A stretch of DNA of 64,000 nucleotides from Cornus controversa. Taxonomy: Eukaryota; Streptophyta; Magnoliopsida; Cornales; Cornaceae. A program made the translations under genes and the position numbers. The notes below the pieces were generated by a model, which searched no databases, was not told where the DNA came from, and worked only from the letters and a program-made list of their open reading frames with translations. The stretch spans positions 50,952,336 to 51,016,335 of the forward strand of contig CM048849.1 in assembly GCA_026545225.1 (NCBI GenBank), in the 5' to 3' direction. Position 1 is the first letter of the stretch. Each line of letters opens with the position of its first letter. Positions 1 through 8,964 of this stretch are shown piece after piece.

Positions 1-771
1 GCTAGTTCATCCACTAGGGTTTTGATGTAGCCCTAACAAAGCATCAATGGTTTGATTGTTTTAATTATTGGGGACCTTTATATACATGCATAGATTGTGT
101 AATTGTGAGGATTCTTATTAATGAATTGAGCAATAAAAGTCTTGTAAATTCAATCTCAATGATTTCTTATCTTGTCTTAGATATTTAGTTGTTGTTATTG
201 AACTCAATCTCTTTTGTTTTCTGTGATCATGAGAGAGATTATTACACAATGGTAATCACTGAATATATTGTTATGAGCTTTGATGGATTATGCCTAGAGA
301 AGATGAACCATACTGCACCCTAGATTAGAGTAGTTAGGCAGATGGCCCATGCCAATCGAAGATAGTCCATGGCTTAGCCTTAATCATATGTTATCTTCTT
401 GACGGATGAAGGTGAGCTTGTAGCCACCGACACCACTTATGCATGATGTAATTCCCCTATAGTTGATTCAATTGACCATTGATTGTGGAGTTAGTGGTGA
501 AGTCAAACACCCTAGGTTTCTCTCTTATTATCTTCATTATCTGTTTACCTTTGATTTATTTTATTTTATCTTTTTAATTAGTTAAAAATCAGAATTCTTT
601 TCTTATAAATTTAATTAGAATTAGTTCTGTGTTCCAACTCATCAGAACATAATCCCTGAGGTACGATACCCATTCCTTTCGATAGCCCTATTCTGCAAGG
701 AATTCGTTCTATTGCGAAGTGTGGTAATTTTTAATTGATATACTTTTTGAGTCACACTCACACACGAATCA
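1..771 (+). repeat. 5' LTR of the Athila-type element (3' half only)
   Basis: Positions 1-771 match 9702-10472 base for base except at 655. It ends in CA directly ahead of the primer-binding site. The first 737 bases of the LTR lie upstream of the window. Confidence 0.93.
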
Positions 772-776
772 ATTTT

Positions 777-795
777 TGGCGCCGTTGCCGGGGAT
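777..795 (+). promoter_or_regulatory. Primer-binding site, tRNA-Asp type
   Basis: TGGCGCCGTTGCCGGGGAT lies 5 bases after the LTR end. It is complementary to the 3' end of plant tRNA-Asp(GTC), including the CCA tail, the usual first-strand primer of Athila/Tat Gypsy elements. Confidence 0.88.
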
Positions 796-915
796 TATCT
801 ATTTGATTGATTGGATTTTACAGAATTAGTTTTAATTGGATTTTTAGTTTAGGAAATTTTTATATTTTATTTTTATTCTTGTTTTTGTTTTCTTTTCAGG
901 TGCTTTTGGTAATAT

Positions 916-3900
916 ATGCAAGGTCGTCGTTCTGTGGCTGATCCTTTGATACCTCTTGATCCTGAGCCTGAACGTACTCTTAGACAACAGAGGAACATCC
1001 CTGTTGACACCAGTGTGCAAGAGGAAGAAATAATTGAAGACATGGCAGAAGAGAGGAATAATAACCTTGTTCCTAATGCTGATGGAGAAAGAGCTAGATT
1101 GCTTAGGGACTACTATGTTCCTGAAACATATACCTCGCCAGCAGGTTTTCAACTGCCCAATGTCACAGCACAGAATTATGAGATCAAGTCCAGCATTATT
1201 CAGATGCTACCATCTTATTTTGGGCTGACTCAAGAAGACCCTTACAAGCATCTGGATGACTTCATTGAAGTGTGCTCAACTACAAAAATTCACAACTTCT
1301 CTGAAGATGCTTTCAGAATGAGACTTTTTCCATTCTCTTTGAAAGACAAAGCAAAGTATTGGTTCAACTCCCTACCGGCTGGTTCTATCACGACTTGGAC
1401 TCAGATGCAACATGAGTTTCTCAAGAAGTATTTTCCGATAGGGAAGACCAATCAGTTCAGACGTGCTATCACTGGTTTCTCCCAACATGAGGGGGAACAA
1501 TTTTATGAGACATGGGAAAGATTCAAGGACCTTCTTAGGAAGTGTCCCCATCATCAAGTTCCTAAGTGGCAACTAGTGCAGAGTTTTCATGAAGGGCTCA
1601 CAGAAGCCAACAGACAGATGGTTGATGCGTCATGTGGAGGTACTTTTATGTTGAAGAGTGAAGAAGAGGCATGGACCTTATTTGAAAATCTTAGTGACAA
1701 CTCTCTACAACATGTGTCCTCTACTCGTTCTAGCAGACCTGCCACTACCAGGAAGACTGATGGGATTTTTGAGGTTGGTGCTTCAGAAGCTATGCCAACT
1801 GATATTGATTTAATTGCACAGAAGGTAGCAGCAATTATGGCTGCCAATCAAACTCCTTCTGCTTCAAATTCTTCATTGCTAGGCCCGTGTGAATTCTGCT
1901 CTAGTCCTATGCATAATGTGAGCAATTGTCCTTCAATGGGGCAATTTTCTGATATTCAACATGAGCAAGTTCAAGCTACTTTCACTGGACCAATGAATCC
2001 TCCACGAGGTAATACTTACAATCCCACATGGAGGAATCATCCTGGGTTTTCTTACAGTAACCAAGGGGCAGCAATGCAACCATCATATCAACCTAGGACT
2101 TTTGTGCCTCAACAGCAATATCAAACACAAAGTCCTATGGCCCAAAGAATTTCTGCTATTGAAGACAAGCTGACTCTTACCTTGTCTAAATTTGACAAGC
2201 TTGATTCTCTTATAGAGACAGTGCAAGCTACTGCAGCAACAGTACAATCTACAGTTCAGCTAGTGCACTCGCATTCTCAATCCATTGCCAAACTGGAATC
2301 TCAGTTTGGACAGCTTGCTACTTCATTGAGTAGAAGAGAAGAAGGGAAGCTCCCTAGTCAACCAATTGCTAATCCAAGAGGGATGCAAGCTTCCACAAGC
2401 AACCCACACCATGAGCAAGTTCAAGCCATTACCACTTTGAGAAGTGGGAAAATAATTGACAATAAGGTGGATGAGAAGAAAGAAGAAGAAAAAGTGATCA
2501 CAAGTCCAAGTGCTGAAATTCCTTATGAGCCCAAGGCTCCTTTCCCACAACGTTTTCTTGAAGCATCTAAGTTGGGGAAGCAAGGGGACAAGCTGCATGA
2601 CATGATGGAGGTGTTTCGCCAAGTGAAGATTAATTTGCCACTCCTTGATGCCATCAAGCAAATTCCTCCTTATGCAAAATTTTTGAAGGACTTGTGCACT
2701 CAGAAAAGGCGTTCTAAAAGCCATGTGCCAAAGAAAGTAATGCTGCCACAACAAGTAAGTTCAATAATTCAGCAGTGTACTCCTCCCAAGTACAAAGATC
2801 CTGGTGCTCCAACTATCTCATGCATTATTGGGGAGCACCATGTGGATAAAGCTCTTCTTGATTTGGGTGCAAGTGTGAATTTGCTACCCTATTCAGTTTA
2901 CTTACAATTGGGCTTGGGAGAATTGAAGCCTACCTCGGTGGTATTACAATTTGCAGACAGATCAACAAAGCAACCCCGAGGAATCATAGAAGATGTGCTC
3001 ATTAAAGTGGACAAGTTCTACTTTCCTGTTGATTTCATTGTACTTGACACTGAGCCGGTTCACAATCCGAAGAGGCACATTCCTGTGATCCTTGGTCGAC
3101 CTTTCTTAGCTACTGCTGATGCTTGCATAAATTGTAGGTCAGGGATCATGGATATTTCCTTTGGCAACATGAATGTCAAGCTTAATGTGTTCAATGCTAT
3201 CCAACACCCTCCAGATCAGAGTGATGTGTTCTCCATGGATGATATTGATGAATGTGTGGAGGAATTTGTTTCATCCTCTATATCTCGAAACTCCCTGGAG
3301 GTATGTAAGTCATTTTATGACTTTGAAAACACTAATGATGAAGGTTTGTGTGAAGAGGTGCATGCTATGCTGGAAGTGGATGCTATTCAGAATACTCCAC
3401 CATGGAGAATTCCAATTGAGCCACTACCTTTTCTCTCTAGCACTCCCTTAGTGCCTTCATTGGAGTCCCCTCCAGAATTAGAGTTGAAGCCTTTGCCTGA
3501 CAAATTGAAGTATGTATTCTTGGGGGCACAGAAAACTCTTCCTGTTATAATTGCCTCTGATCTGACAGAAATTCAAGAGAAGAGCTTAGTAGAGGTTTTA
3601 TACCAACATCGGGAAGCAATTGGATGGAGTGTTGCTGATCTTAAGGGCATTGATCCCTCAATTTGCATGCACAAAATCCATTTGGAAGAAGGATGTAAGC
3701 CAACTAGAGAGGCTCAGAGGCGGTTGAACCCCAACATGAAGGAGGTGGTAAAGAAAGAGGTGGTCAAGTTACTTGATGCAGGAATCATTTATCCAATTTC
3801 TGATAGCATATGGGTGAGTCCGACACAAGTGGTTCCAAAGAAATCTGGTCTTACCATTGTCCCTAACTCCATGGGAGAGCTTGTCCCACAACGTACTGCC

Positions 3901-5181
3901 ACAGGTTGGCGTGTTTGCATTGATTACAGAAAGCTCAACTCTACGACAAGGAAAGATCACTTCCCCCTTCCATTCATTGACCAAATACTTGAAAGGTTAG
4001 CTGGTCAGAGTTATTATTGCTTTCTGGATGGCTACTCTGGTTATAACCAAGTAGCTATGGATCCAGAAGATCAAGAGAAGACCACTTTCACTTGTCCCTT
4101 TGGTACTTTTGCGTATCGTCGTATGCCTTTTGGATTATGTAATGCTCCGGCTACATTCCAGAGGTGTATGATGGCCATCTTTTCTGACATGGTGGAAAAA
4201 TTCTTGGAGGTGTTTATGGATGATTTCTCTGTTTTTGGATCATCTTTTGAACATTGTTTGAGCAATTTATCACTTGTGCTTCAAAGATGCCGAGAACGGA
4301 ATCTGGTACTTAGTTGGGAGAAGAGCCATTTTATGGTGAAAGAAGGTATTGTATTGGGCCATATTGTTTCAGAGAGGGGCATTGAAGTTGATAAAGCAAA
4401 GATTGACCTAATTGCAACTCTGCCTCATCCAACTTCGGTAAGGCAAGTTCGATCTTTCTTAGGCCATGCCGGGTTCTATAGAAGATTCATCAAGGATTTC
4501 AGTAAAGTAGCTCGACCATTGTGCCATTTGTTATCTAAAGATGTTCCCTTTATCTTTGATGAAGAGTGCGTGAAAGCTTTTGAAAAGCTTCGATCTCTGT
4601 TATCCTCGGCACCAATCATGCAGTCTCCAAAATGGGCTGTACCTTTTGAAATCATGTGTGATGCCTCTGATTATGCAGTGGGAGCCGTGTTGGGACAGAG
4701 AGAAGAGAAACGACCACATGTCATCTACTACGCTAGTAAGACTCTCTCTGATGCTCAACTCAATTATACAACCACAGAGAAAGAACTTCTAGCTGTAGTG
4801 TTTGCCTTGGACAAGTTTCGTTCTTATTTATTAGGATCCAAGGTGGTTGTCTATTCTGATCATGCAGCATTGAGACATTTATTGGCAAAGAAAGAAACCA
4901 AACCGCGTCTTATTCGGTGGATTTTATTGCTGCAAGAATTTGATTTGGAGATAAAAGACAAAAAGGGGACGGAGAATGTGGTTGCAGATCATTTATCTCG
5001 AATCGAGTTTGAGCCGGTGATCGATGCACTACCAATTCGAGACTCATTCCCGGATGAGCAATTGTTTGGAATCACGTTGATGAAAGTGAATGGCCAAAGG
5101 TTGAAACATTGTGTGGAAGGATGTGTGCCAAGAAGAGACGTGGAGTCCGTCGACTTGACGGATCCCATCTATCCGACTTAA
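916..5181 (+). CDS. Gag-protease-RT-RNase H polyprotein of Athila-type element, integrase deleted
   Basis: A single 1421-residue frame without stops. A capsid-type gag region is at about residues 115-215 (KDKAKYWFNSLP, then HEFLKKYFP). A CX2C...C knuckle-like cluster (CEFCSSPMHNVSNCP) is near 325. The aspartic protease active site is LLDLGASVNLLP near 645; DLG in place of DTG/DSG is usual in Athila. Reverse transcriptase spans about 925-1160 with FMDD near 1100. RNase H follows, with MCDASDYAVGAVLG near 1247 and YSDHAALRHLL near 1313. After the DHLSR motif and FPDEQLF the protein passes directly into KVNGQRLKH, which in full-length relatives belongs to the tail after integrase. No HHCC or DDE integrase motifs are present. 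I infer an in-frame deletion of the integrase near nucleotide 5080. The start at 916 is the first ATG after the primer site that opens this frame. Confidence 0.92.
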   Translation: MQGRRSVADPLIPLDPEPERTLRQQRNIPVDTSVQEEEIIEDMAEERNNNLVPNADGERARLLRDYYVPETYTSPAGFQLPNVTAQNYEIKSSIIQMLPSYFGLTQEDPYKHLDDFIEVCSTTKIHNFSEDAFRMRLFPFSLKDKAKYWFNSLPAGSITTWTQMQHEFLKKYFPIGKTNQFRRAITGFSQHEGEQFYETWERFKDLLRKCPHHQVPKWQLVQSFHEGLTEANRQMVDASCGGTFMLKSEEEAWTLFENLSDNSLQHVSSTRSSRPATTRKTDGIFEVGASEAMPTDIDLIAQKVAAIMAANQTPSASNSSLLGPCEFCSSPMHNVSNCPSMGQFSDIQHEQVQATFTGPMNPPRGNTYNPTWRNHPGFSYSNQGAAMQPSYQPRTFVPQQQYQTQSPMAQRISAIEDKLTLTLSKFDKLDSLIETVQATAATVQSTVQLVHSHSQSIAKLESQFGQLATSLSRREEGKLPSQPIANPRGMQASTSNPHHEQVQAITTLRSGKIIDNKVDEKKEEEKVITSPSAEIPYEPKAPFPQRFLEASKLGKQGDKLHDMMEVFRQVKINLPLLDAIKQIPPYAKFLKDLCTQKRRSKSHVPKKVMLPQQVSSIIQQCTPPKYKDPGAPTISCIIGEHHVDKALLDLGASVNLLPYSVYLQLGLGELKPTSVVLQFADRSTKQPRGIIEDVLIKVDKFYFPVDFIVLDTEPVHNPKRHIPVILGRPFLATADACINCRSGIMDISFGNMNVKLNVFNAIQHPPDQSDVFSMDDIDECVEEFVSSSISRNSLEVCKSFYDFENTNDEGLCEEVHAMLEVDAIQNTPPWRIPIEPLPFLSSTPLVPSLESPPELELKPLPDKLKYVFLGAQKTLPVIIASDLTEIQEKSLVEVLYQHREAIGWSVADLKGIDPSICMHKIHLEEGCKPTREAQRRLNPNMKEVVKKEVVKLLDAGIIYPISDSIWVSPTQVVPKKSGLTIVPNSMGELVPQRTATGWRVCIDYRKLNSTTRKDHFPLPFIDQILERLAGQSYYCFLDGYSGYNQVAMDPEDQEKTTFTCPFGTFAYRRMPFGLCNAPATFQRCMMAIFSDMVEKFLEVFMDDFSVFGSSFEHCLSNLSLVLQRCRERNLVLSWEKSHFMVKEGIVLGHIVSERGIEVDKAKIDLIATLPHPTSVRQVRSFLGHAGFYRRFIKDFSKVARPLCHLLSKDVPFIFDEECVKAFEKLRSLLSSAPIMQSPKWAVPFEIMCDASDYAVGAVLGQREEKRPHVIYYASKTLSDAQLNYTTTEKELLAVVFALDKFRSYLLGSKVVVYSDHAALRHLLAKKETKPRLIRWILLLQEFDLEIKDKKGTENVVADHLSRIEFEPVIDALPIRDSFPDEQLFGITLMKVNGQRLKHCVEGCVPRRDVESVDLTDPIYPT

Positions 5182-5423
5182 TCCCTTCGGAGAGTCAATC
5201 GTCTCCTACGGACGTTAAATAGTAGGTTTTGTATGTATTTCTATACTTTATTTCGTTTAGTTTTCTTTAATTTTAATTTTTGATTCTAGTTTTCTTAGGT
5301 TTTTCTTCAATTCTAGTTGCGTTTTAATGTTTTTTCTTTGAGTTTTTGATGTATAAGTTGCTTCCGGAGGATGCCAAGAGGTGTACCGAGGTATTCGGAC
5401 TCAAGACGGGTGAAAAATCGTGC

Positions 5424-5489
5424 TCTCGGTCGACCTTGGGCGATGGAGACTCAAAAATATCAAGTCTCGGTCGAACTTGGGCGATGGAG
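5424..5489 (+). repeat. 24-bp direct repeat pair in the Athila spacer
   Basis: A 24-base unit starting CTCGGTCGA and ending GGGCGATGGAG occurs at 5424-5447 and 5466-5489 with one mismatch. It lies between the pol stop and the palindrome cluster. Confidence 0.85.
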
Positions 5490-5510
5490 GGTCAAACAGG
5501 CCTTCAGGGG

Positions 5511-5620
5511 GGGGATCGATCGCCCCAGTCAAGGGGGATCGATCGCCCCATGGGAATTCTTGAAGATCCCCACCAGCAGGTGGGCGATCGATCGCCCACT
5601 CCAAGGGGGATCGATCGCCC
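5511..5620. repeat. Cluster of four GATCGATCGCCC palindromes
   Basis: Copies at 5511-5526, 5534-5549, 5582-5597 and 5606-5620. The third, GGGCGATCGATCGCCC, is a perfect 16-bp palindrome; the others have one arm altered to GGGGATC. Start-to-start distances are 23, 48 and 24, which suggests a period of about 24 bp with one position lost. The cluster is GC-rich in otherwise AT-rich DNA and ends 34 bp before a TATA box. Confidence 0.9.
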
Positions 5621-5653
5621 AAGGGTATAGAGGGGCTGGCCGAAAGTTTGCTC

Positions 5654-5660
5654 TATAAAT
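5654..5660 (+). promoter_or_regulatory. Possible internal TATA box ahead of the third ORF
   Basis: TATAAAT within GCTCTATAAATGG, 34 bp after the palindrome cluster and 411 bp before the third ORF. Athila-group ORFs after pol must be expressed by splicing or from an internal promoter. This is a candidate for the second route. It is inferred from sequence only. Confidence 0.4.
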
Positions 5661-6070
5661 GGACTCCTTATCCTATTTGGTTGCTACTACTTACATCTTC
5701 TACCTCTTTGAACTCCAATTCAAGTCCTATATCATCCGGAAAACTAATTTCTTCAATTAGTGATTATTATACAAGGATTAAACATTGATCAACATCAACT
5801 TCAACATCAAAGTGGATCAAAAATCACTAGTTCTCAAAGGAAGCTCACACTTTTTCAAGTTCAACATCAAAGAAAGTGAAGTTTTTCCTAGAAGAAATTG
5901 TTCAAATCTTTTTGAGGGCTTTTGAAGACCAAGTTTGGGGGATCAAATTGGTGCAAATACTTGTTCGATTTGGGTGGAAAAATTGCCGAAAAAAGGAGGT
6001 TGAAGGTTACAAAAGAATTGTGCACACCAAGTGTTCGATTTAATTCCTCAACTACACTTTTTCTACTTCT

Positions 6071-7294
6071 ATGGCACCAAAGAGAGCAAGTCACCAAGAT
6101 GCTTCAAGTTCACGTAATCCTCGCCGAGCGAGGAATGATCCGACCACAGGTTCTTCACAATCTCGCCGAGACGGTATTCAAGAGAGATGGCATCCAAGGG
6201 CGTTGAACTATGAAACAACGTTTGACATAGCCGAACTTTATGGTATGTTTCCCGAGACACGATGGGGGATTTCCGACATCCGTCGTCGTCGGTCGGCATC
6301 CATTTTTGTTCCACTCTCATCTACTATTTACCCGAGGCTTGTCAAGGTATTTTATCAAAACTTAATACCAAAACCTGATGAGCGGGATGTGCTTACTTCT
6401 TCCGTAGATGGAACAATAGTTCGAGTTGACATGTCATCCATTGCCATTGCCATGGGTTGTCCTCATGAATGCCCAGCTGATTTATCTCATATCTACACTC
6501 CTTTACCCGACGAGTTGTCGGTGGGCAATGTGGTTGCACGATTGTGTGCCAACCAATTTTCTGGGCCGAAAAGGAATGCAGCTTCAAAGTCTTCAATGCC
6601 AAATCATTTATGGTTCCTTGACGCTGTGCTACTCAAGAATGTATGTCCAATTGGACATAAAACCGAAAGACGTCAAGAGTTCCTCAGAGCCTTATATGCC
6701 ATACATTTTGGGCATTGGCTGTCATTCCCACAGATTGTCTGGGGCCAGATGGAGAAATTCTATTCCAAGGTTGTGGCCAAAGTACCAGACAGTGCAAGTG
6801 ACTGGGAGTTTCCATTCCCTACTATTATTCACCAGTTGCTTGTATCACAGGGGTATGCAGTCCACGAGGACGAGCTTGCGTTTCCACATGACCTTCATTA
6901 TGGCACGCATGACTGGAACTTGAGTCGATCTCATATGCACCAGAGAGTCATAGCGGCGCCTGGTGAGGTATCTCGGTTGGCCCAAGGAGGAGAGCATGTA
7001 GATGTACCACCACCGGTAGATGATCCAGAGGAGATGGAGGCAGAGGAAGAGGAAGTGCATGCACAGGCTGGTGGCCATGATTATCAATACTTAGAAGGGC
7101 AGATTGCTGGGTTGACAGCCCAGTTTGGCACCCTACAGACAGAGGTCTCCACACAGTTTGGTGCAATGAGAGCAGAGATGGCGGATCACTTTCGTGACAC
7201 TCGCCAAGAGCAACTAGAGATGAGGAGGATGATGCGTGCACTGATGCGCCAAGCTAACTTAGATCCGGATGCTCAGTCACCACCACATCCTTGA
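6071..7294 (+). CDS. Third ORF of Athila-type element, putative plant transposon protein
   Basis: A 407-residue ORF starting MAPKRASHQD, with an Arg/Ser-rich basic N-terminus (about 1-40). The core at about 50-280 contains VKVFYQNLIP, SVDGTIVRV and IAIAMGCP. This pattern resembles the family catalogued as 'putative plant transposon protein', often found in the ORF after pol in Athila-like elements. An acidic stretch (EEMEAEEEEV) follows near residue 320. After it comes a probable coiled coil of about 55 residues (LTAQFGTLQTEVSTQFGAMR). I see no clear transmembrane segment or signal peptide, so the 'env-like' label sometimes given to this position is not supported here. The biochemical role is unknown. 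The intact frame, despite the loss of integrase upstream, is notable. Confidence 0.75.
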   Translation: MAPKRASHQDASSSRNPRRARNDPTTGSSQSRRDGIQERWHPRALNYETTFDIAELYGMFPETRWGISDIRRRRSASIFVPLSSTIYPRLVKVFYQNLIPKPDERDVLTSSVDGTIVRVDMSSIAIAMGCPHECPADLSHIYTPLPDELSVGNVVARLCANQFSGPKRNAASKSSMPNHLWFLDAVLLKNVCPIGHKTERRQEFLRALYAIHFGHWLSFPQIVWGQMEKFYSKVVAKVPDSASDWEFPFPTIIHQLLVSQGYAVHEDELAFPHDLHYGTHDWNLSRSHMHQRVIAAPGEVSRLAQGGEHVDVPPPVDDPEEMEAEEEEVHAQAGGHDYQYLEGQIAGLTAQFGTLQTEVSTQFGAMRAEMADHFRDTRQEQLEMRRMMRALMRQANLDPDAQSPPHP

Positions 7295-8951
7295 CAGGAA
7301 GGTAACCATCTTTTGTATATTATTTTATTTTTAGTTTTTCTGTTTAGTTTTTTTTTTTTTTGTAGTTAGATGTTTATAATTTGAAAAAAAAAAAAAACAA
7401 AAATTGAAAAATGGAAAAAAAATATTTTATTTTATTTTATTTTTTTTAAGGATTTTTCTCTTTCATATTTATTTTCACCCGTACTATTTTCACTTGATCT
7501 TTGGGGTATAGTGGTTTGTTTTGACAGGTTGAATCATCCAAGTTTGGGGGTGTGCTTGCCTTGCCTTCATGCTAGTGATGTGCTCTATTTTCTTGCCACT
7601 ACTCCTTGGTCCTGGTAACATCGTTCTTACTCTTCTCTATGCTTTAATTGGGTGTACATTGAGGACAATGTACAGTTTAAGTTTGGGGGTAAGGCGATGC
7701 CTATTTTTGTGCTTTATTGCAATATGGGGGGAAATTTGTGTGAAATTCTTTTTGTATTAGGATTTTATTTTATTTTATTTTCTTAGTTTATTTATTTTAT
7801 TTTCTTTTGTTTTATTTTTAGGTAGAATGTTTTTACATTATTCAAGGGATTAATACCTTATGTAGGTGCTTAACTTACAATTTTTGAGTATGTTTTAAAT
7901 TCTTGAAAACTATGGTTTAAATTAAGTGGTTTTAATCATGGTTTGCAATAACATATTTTGAAGTGATTAATTGTAGTTTCCTTACATGCACAGACACACT
8001 AGCATAATCTTGTGGGGTATAAACCTATGTTTTGGGTTATTGAGTTACATATGCTTGATATTAATTAGTATCTCTTGAGAATGAGTACCGATAATGTGTT
8101 TTACTTGACTTCAATGGAAAAAAAAGAAAGAAAAGAAGTGAAAAAAAAAAGTGATGAATAAGCAAATCAATTTGATCCTTTTCATGAGTAACCGGGCCTC
8201 TATGCCTCAGGAAGCACGGAGTGTTCGCGTCAAAAGTGAAAGGGTGAGAAAAGATGAGCATTGGTTGTCTTGATTTGTAGCCTGACTGATTCGAGTAATT
8301 AGGTCTTCAGGGTATCTTAAAGCCTAGTGCCCTAAAGCCGTCTGGTTTGGGAGTCACTGACTGAAAGCTTGCTACATGGATCTTTCAGAAAGCTTAATAG
8401 ATCAAGACATTGCACAACCAATAAAGCAATGAAAAAAAGAATGATGAAAAAAAAAATGAAAAAGTCATGTATGCATGTTGGGAAGTATGATTTCAATAAG
8501 GGGAGCTAGTGAGTTGAAAGGGTATGTGCCTTAATATATTCAGAGCTTGGTTATGCTACATGGGATGATTGCTAGTTCACTTTACACGAGGGAGCTAGAG
8601 TTGATTATTTTGAGATATGTTGATGTGAATTATGCATGAGGACCATTGATTTGAATTATAGAATTTGAAAGTTTGAAATTATTCTTGAATGCAAGTTTGT
8701 AACTATATATTGTAATTCTCTTCTTGAATTAATGTTGAAACAGAATTTTGAATGTTTGTGGGTAACATTTCTGGAAACCCTCACGAGACTATACTCGTCC
8801 ACTAGGGGGAACCTAGGGGTTTAAAGGCTTGTTGCATATGCTAAATGCAATCGTTTCTCCCACGAAAGTGGAGTTTGGTAGTTTAGTTAGTATTTAATAG
8901 TTTCCATTGTTTTAGTTTTGTTTTATTCTATTGCTAAGGGACTAGCAATAT
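7295..8951 (+). other. Non-coding 3' internal region of the Athila-type element
   Basis: A/T-rich region with homopolymer runs (7337-7450, 8115-8150) and no ORF of note. It carries extra copies of the AAGTTTGGGGG motif at about 7539 and 7679. Long untranslated stretches between the last ORF and the 3' LTR are usual in this lineage. Confidence 0.8.
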
Positions 8952-8964
8952 GTAAGTTTGGGGG
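8952..8964 (+). promoter_or_regulatory. Polypurine tract of the Athila-type element
   Basis: GTAAGTTTGGGGG stands immediately before the TG that opens the 3' LTR at 8965. This is where the plus-strand primer is expected. Confidence 0.8.

Noticed and set aside
5346..5658. Overlapping frames of about 94 residues across the palindrome cluster (both strands)
   Set aside because: They are produced by the GC-rich repeats lacking stops; composition is repetitive and no motif is recognisable.
6071..7294. Envelope-like protein
   Set aside because: No signal peptide, no membrane span, Arg-rich N-terminus and acidic/coiled-coil C-terminus do not fit.
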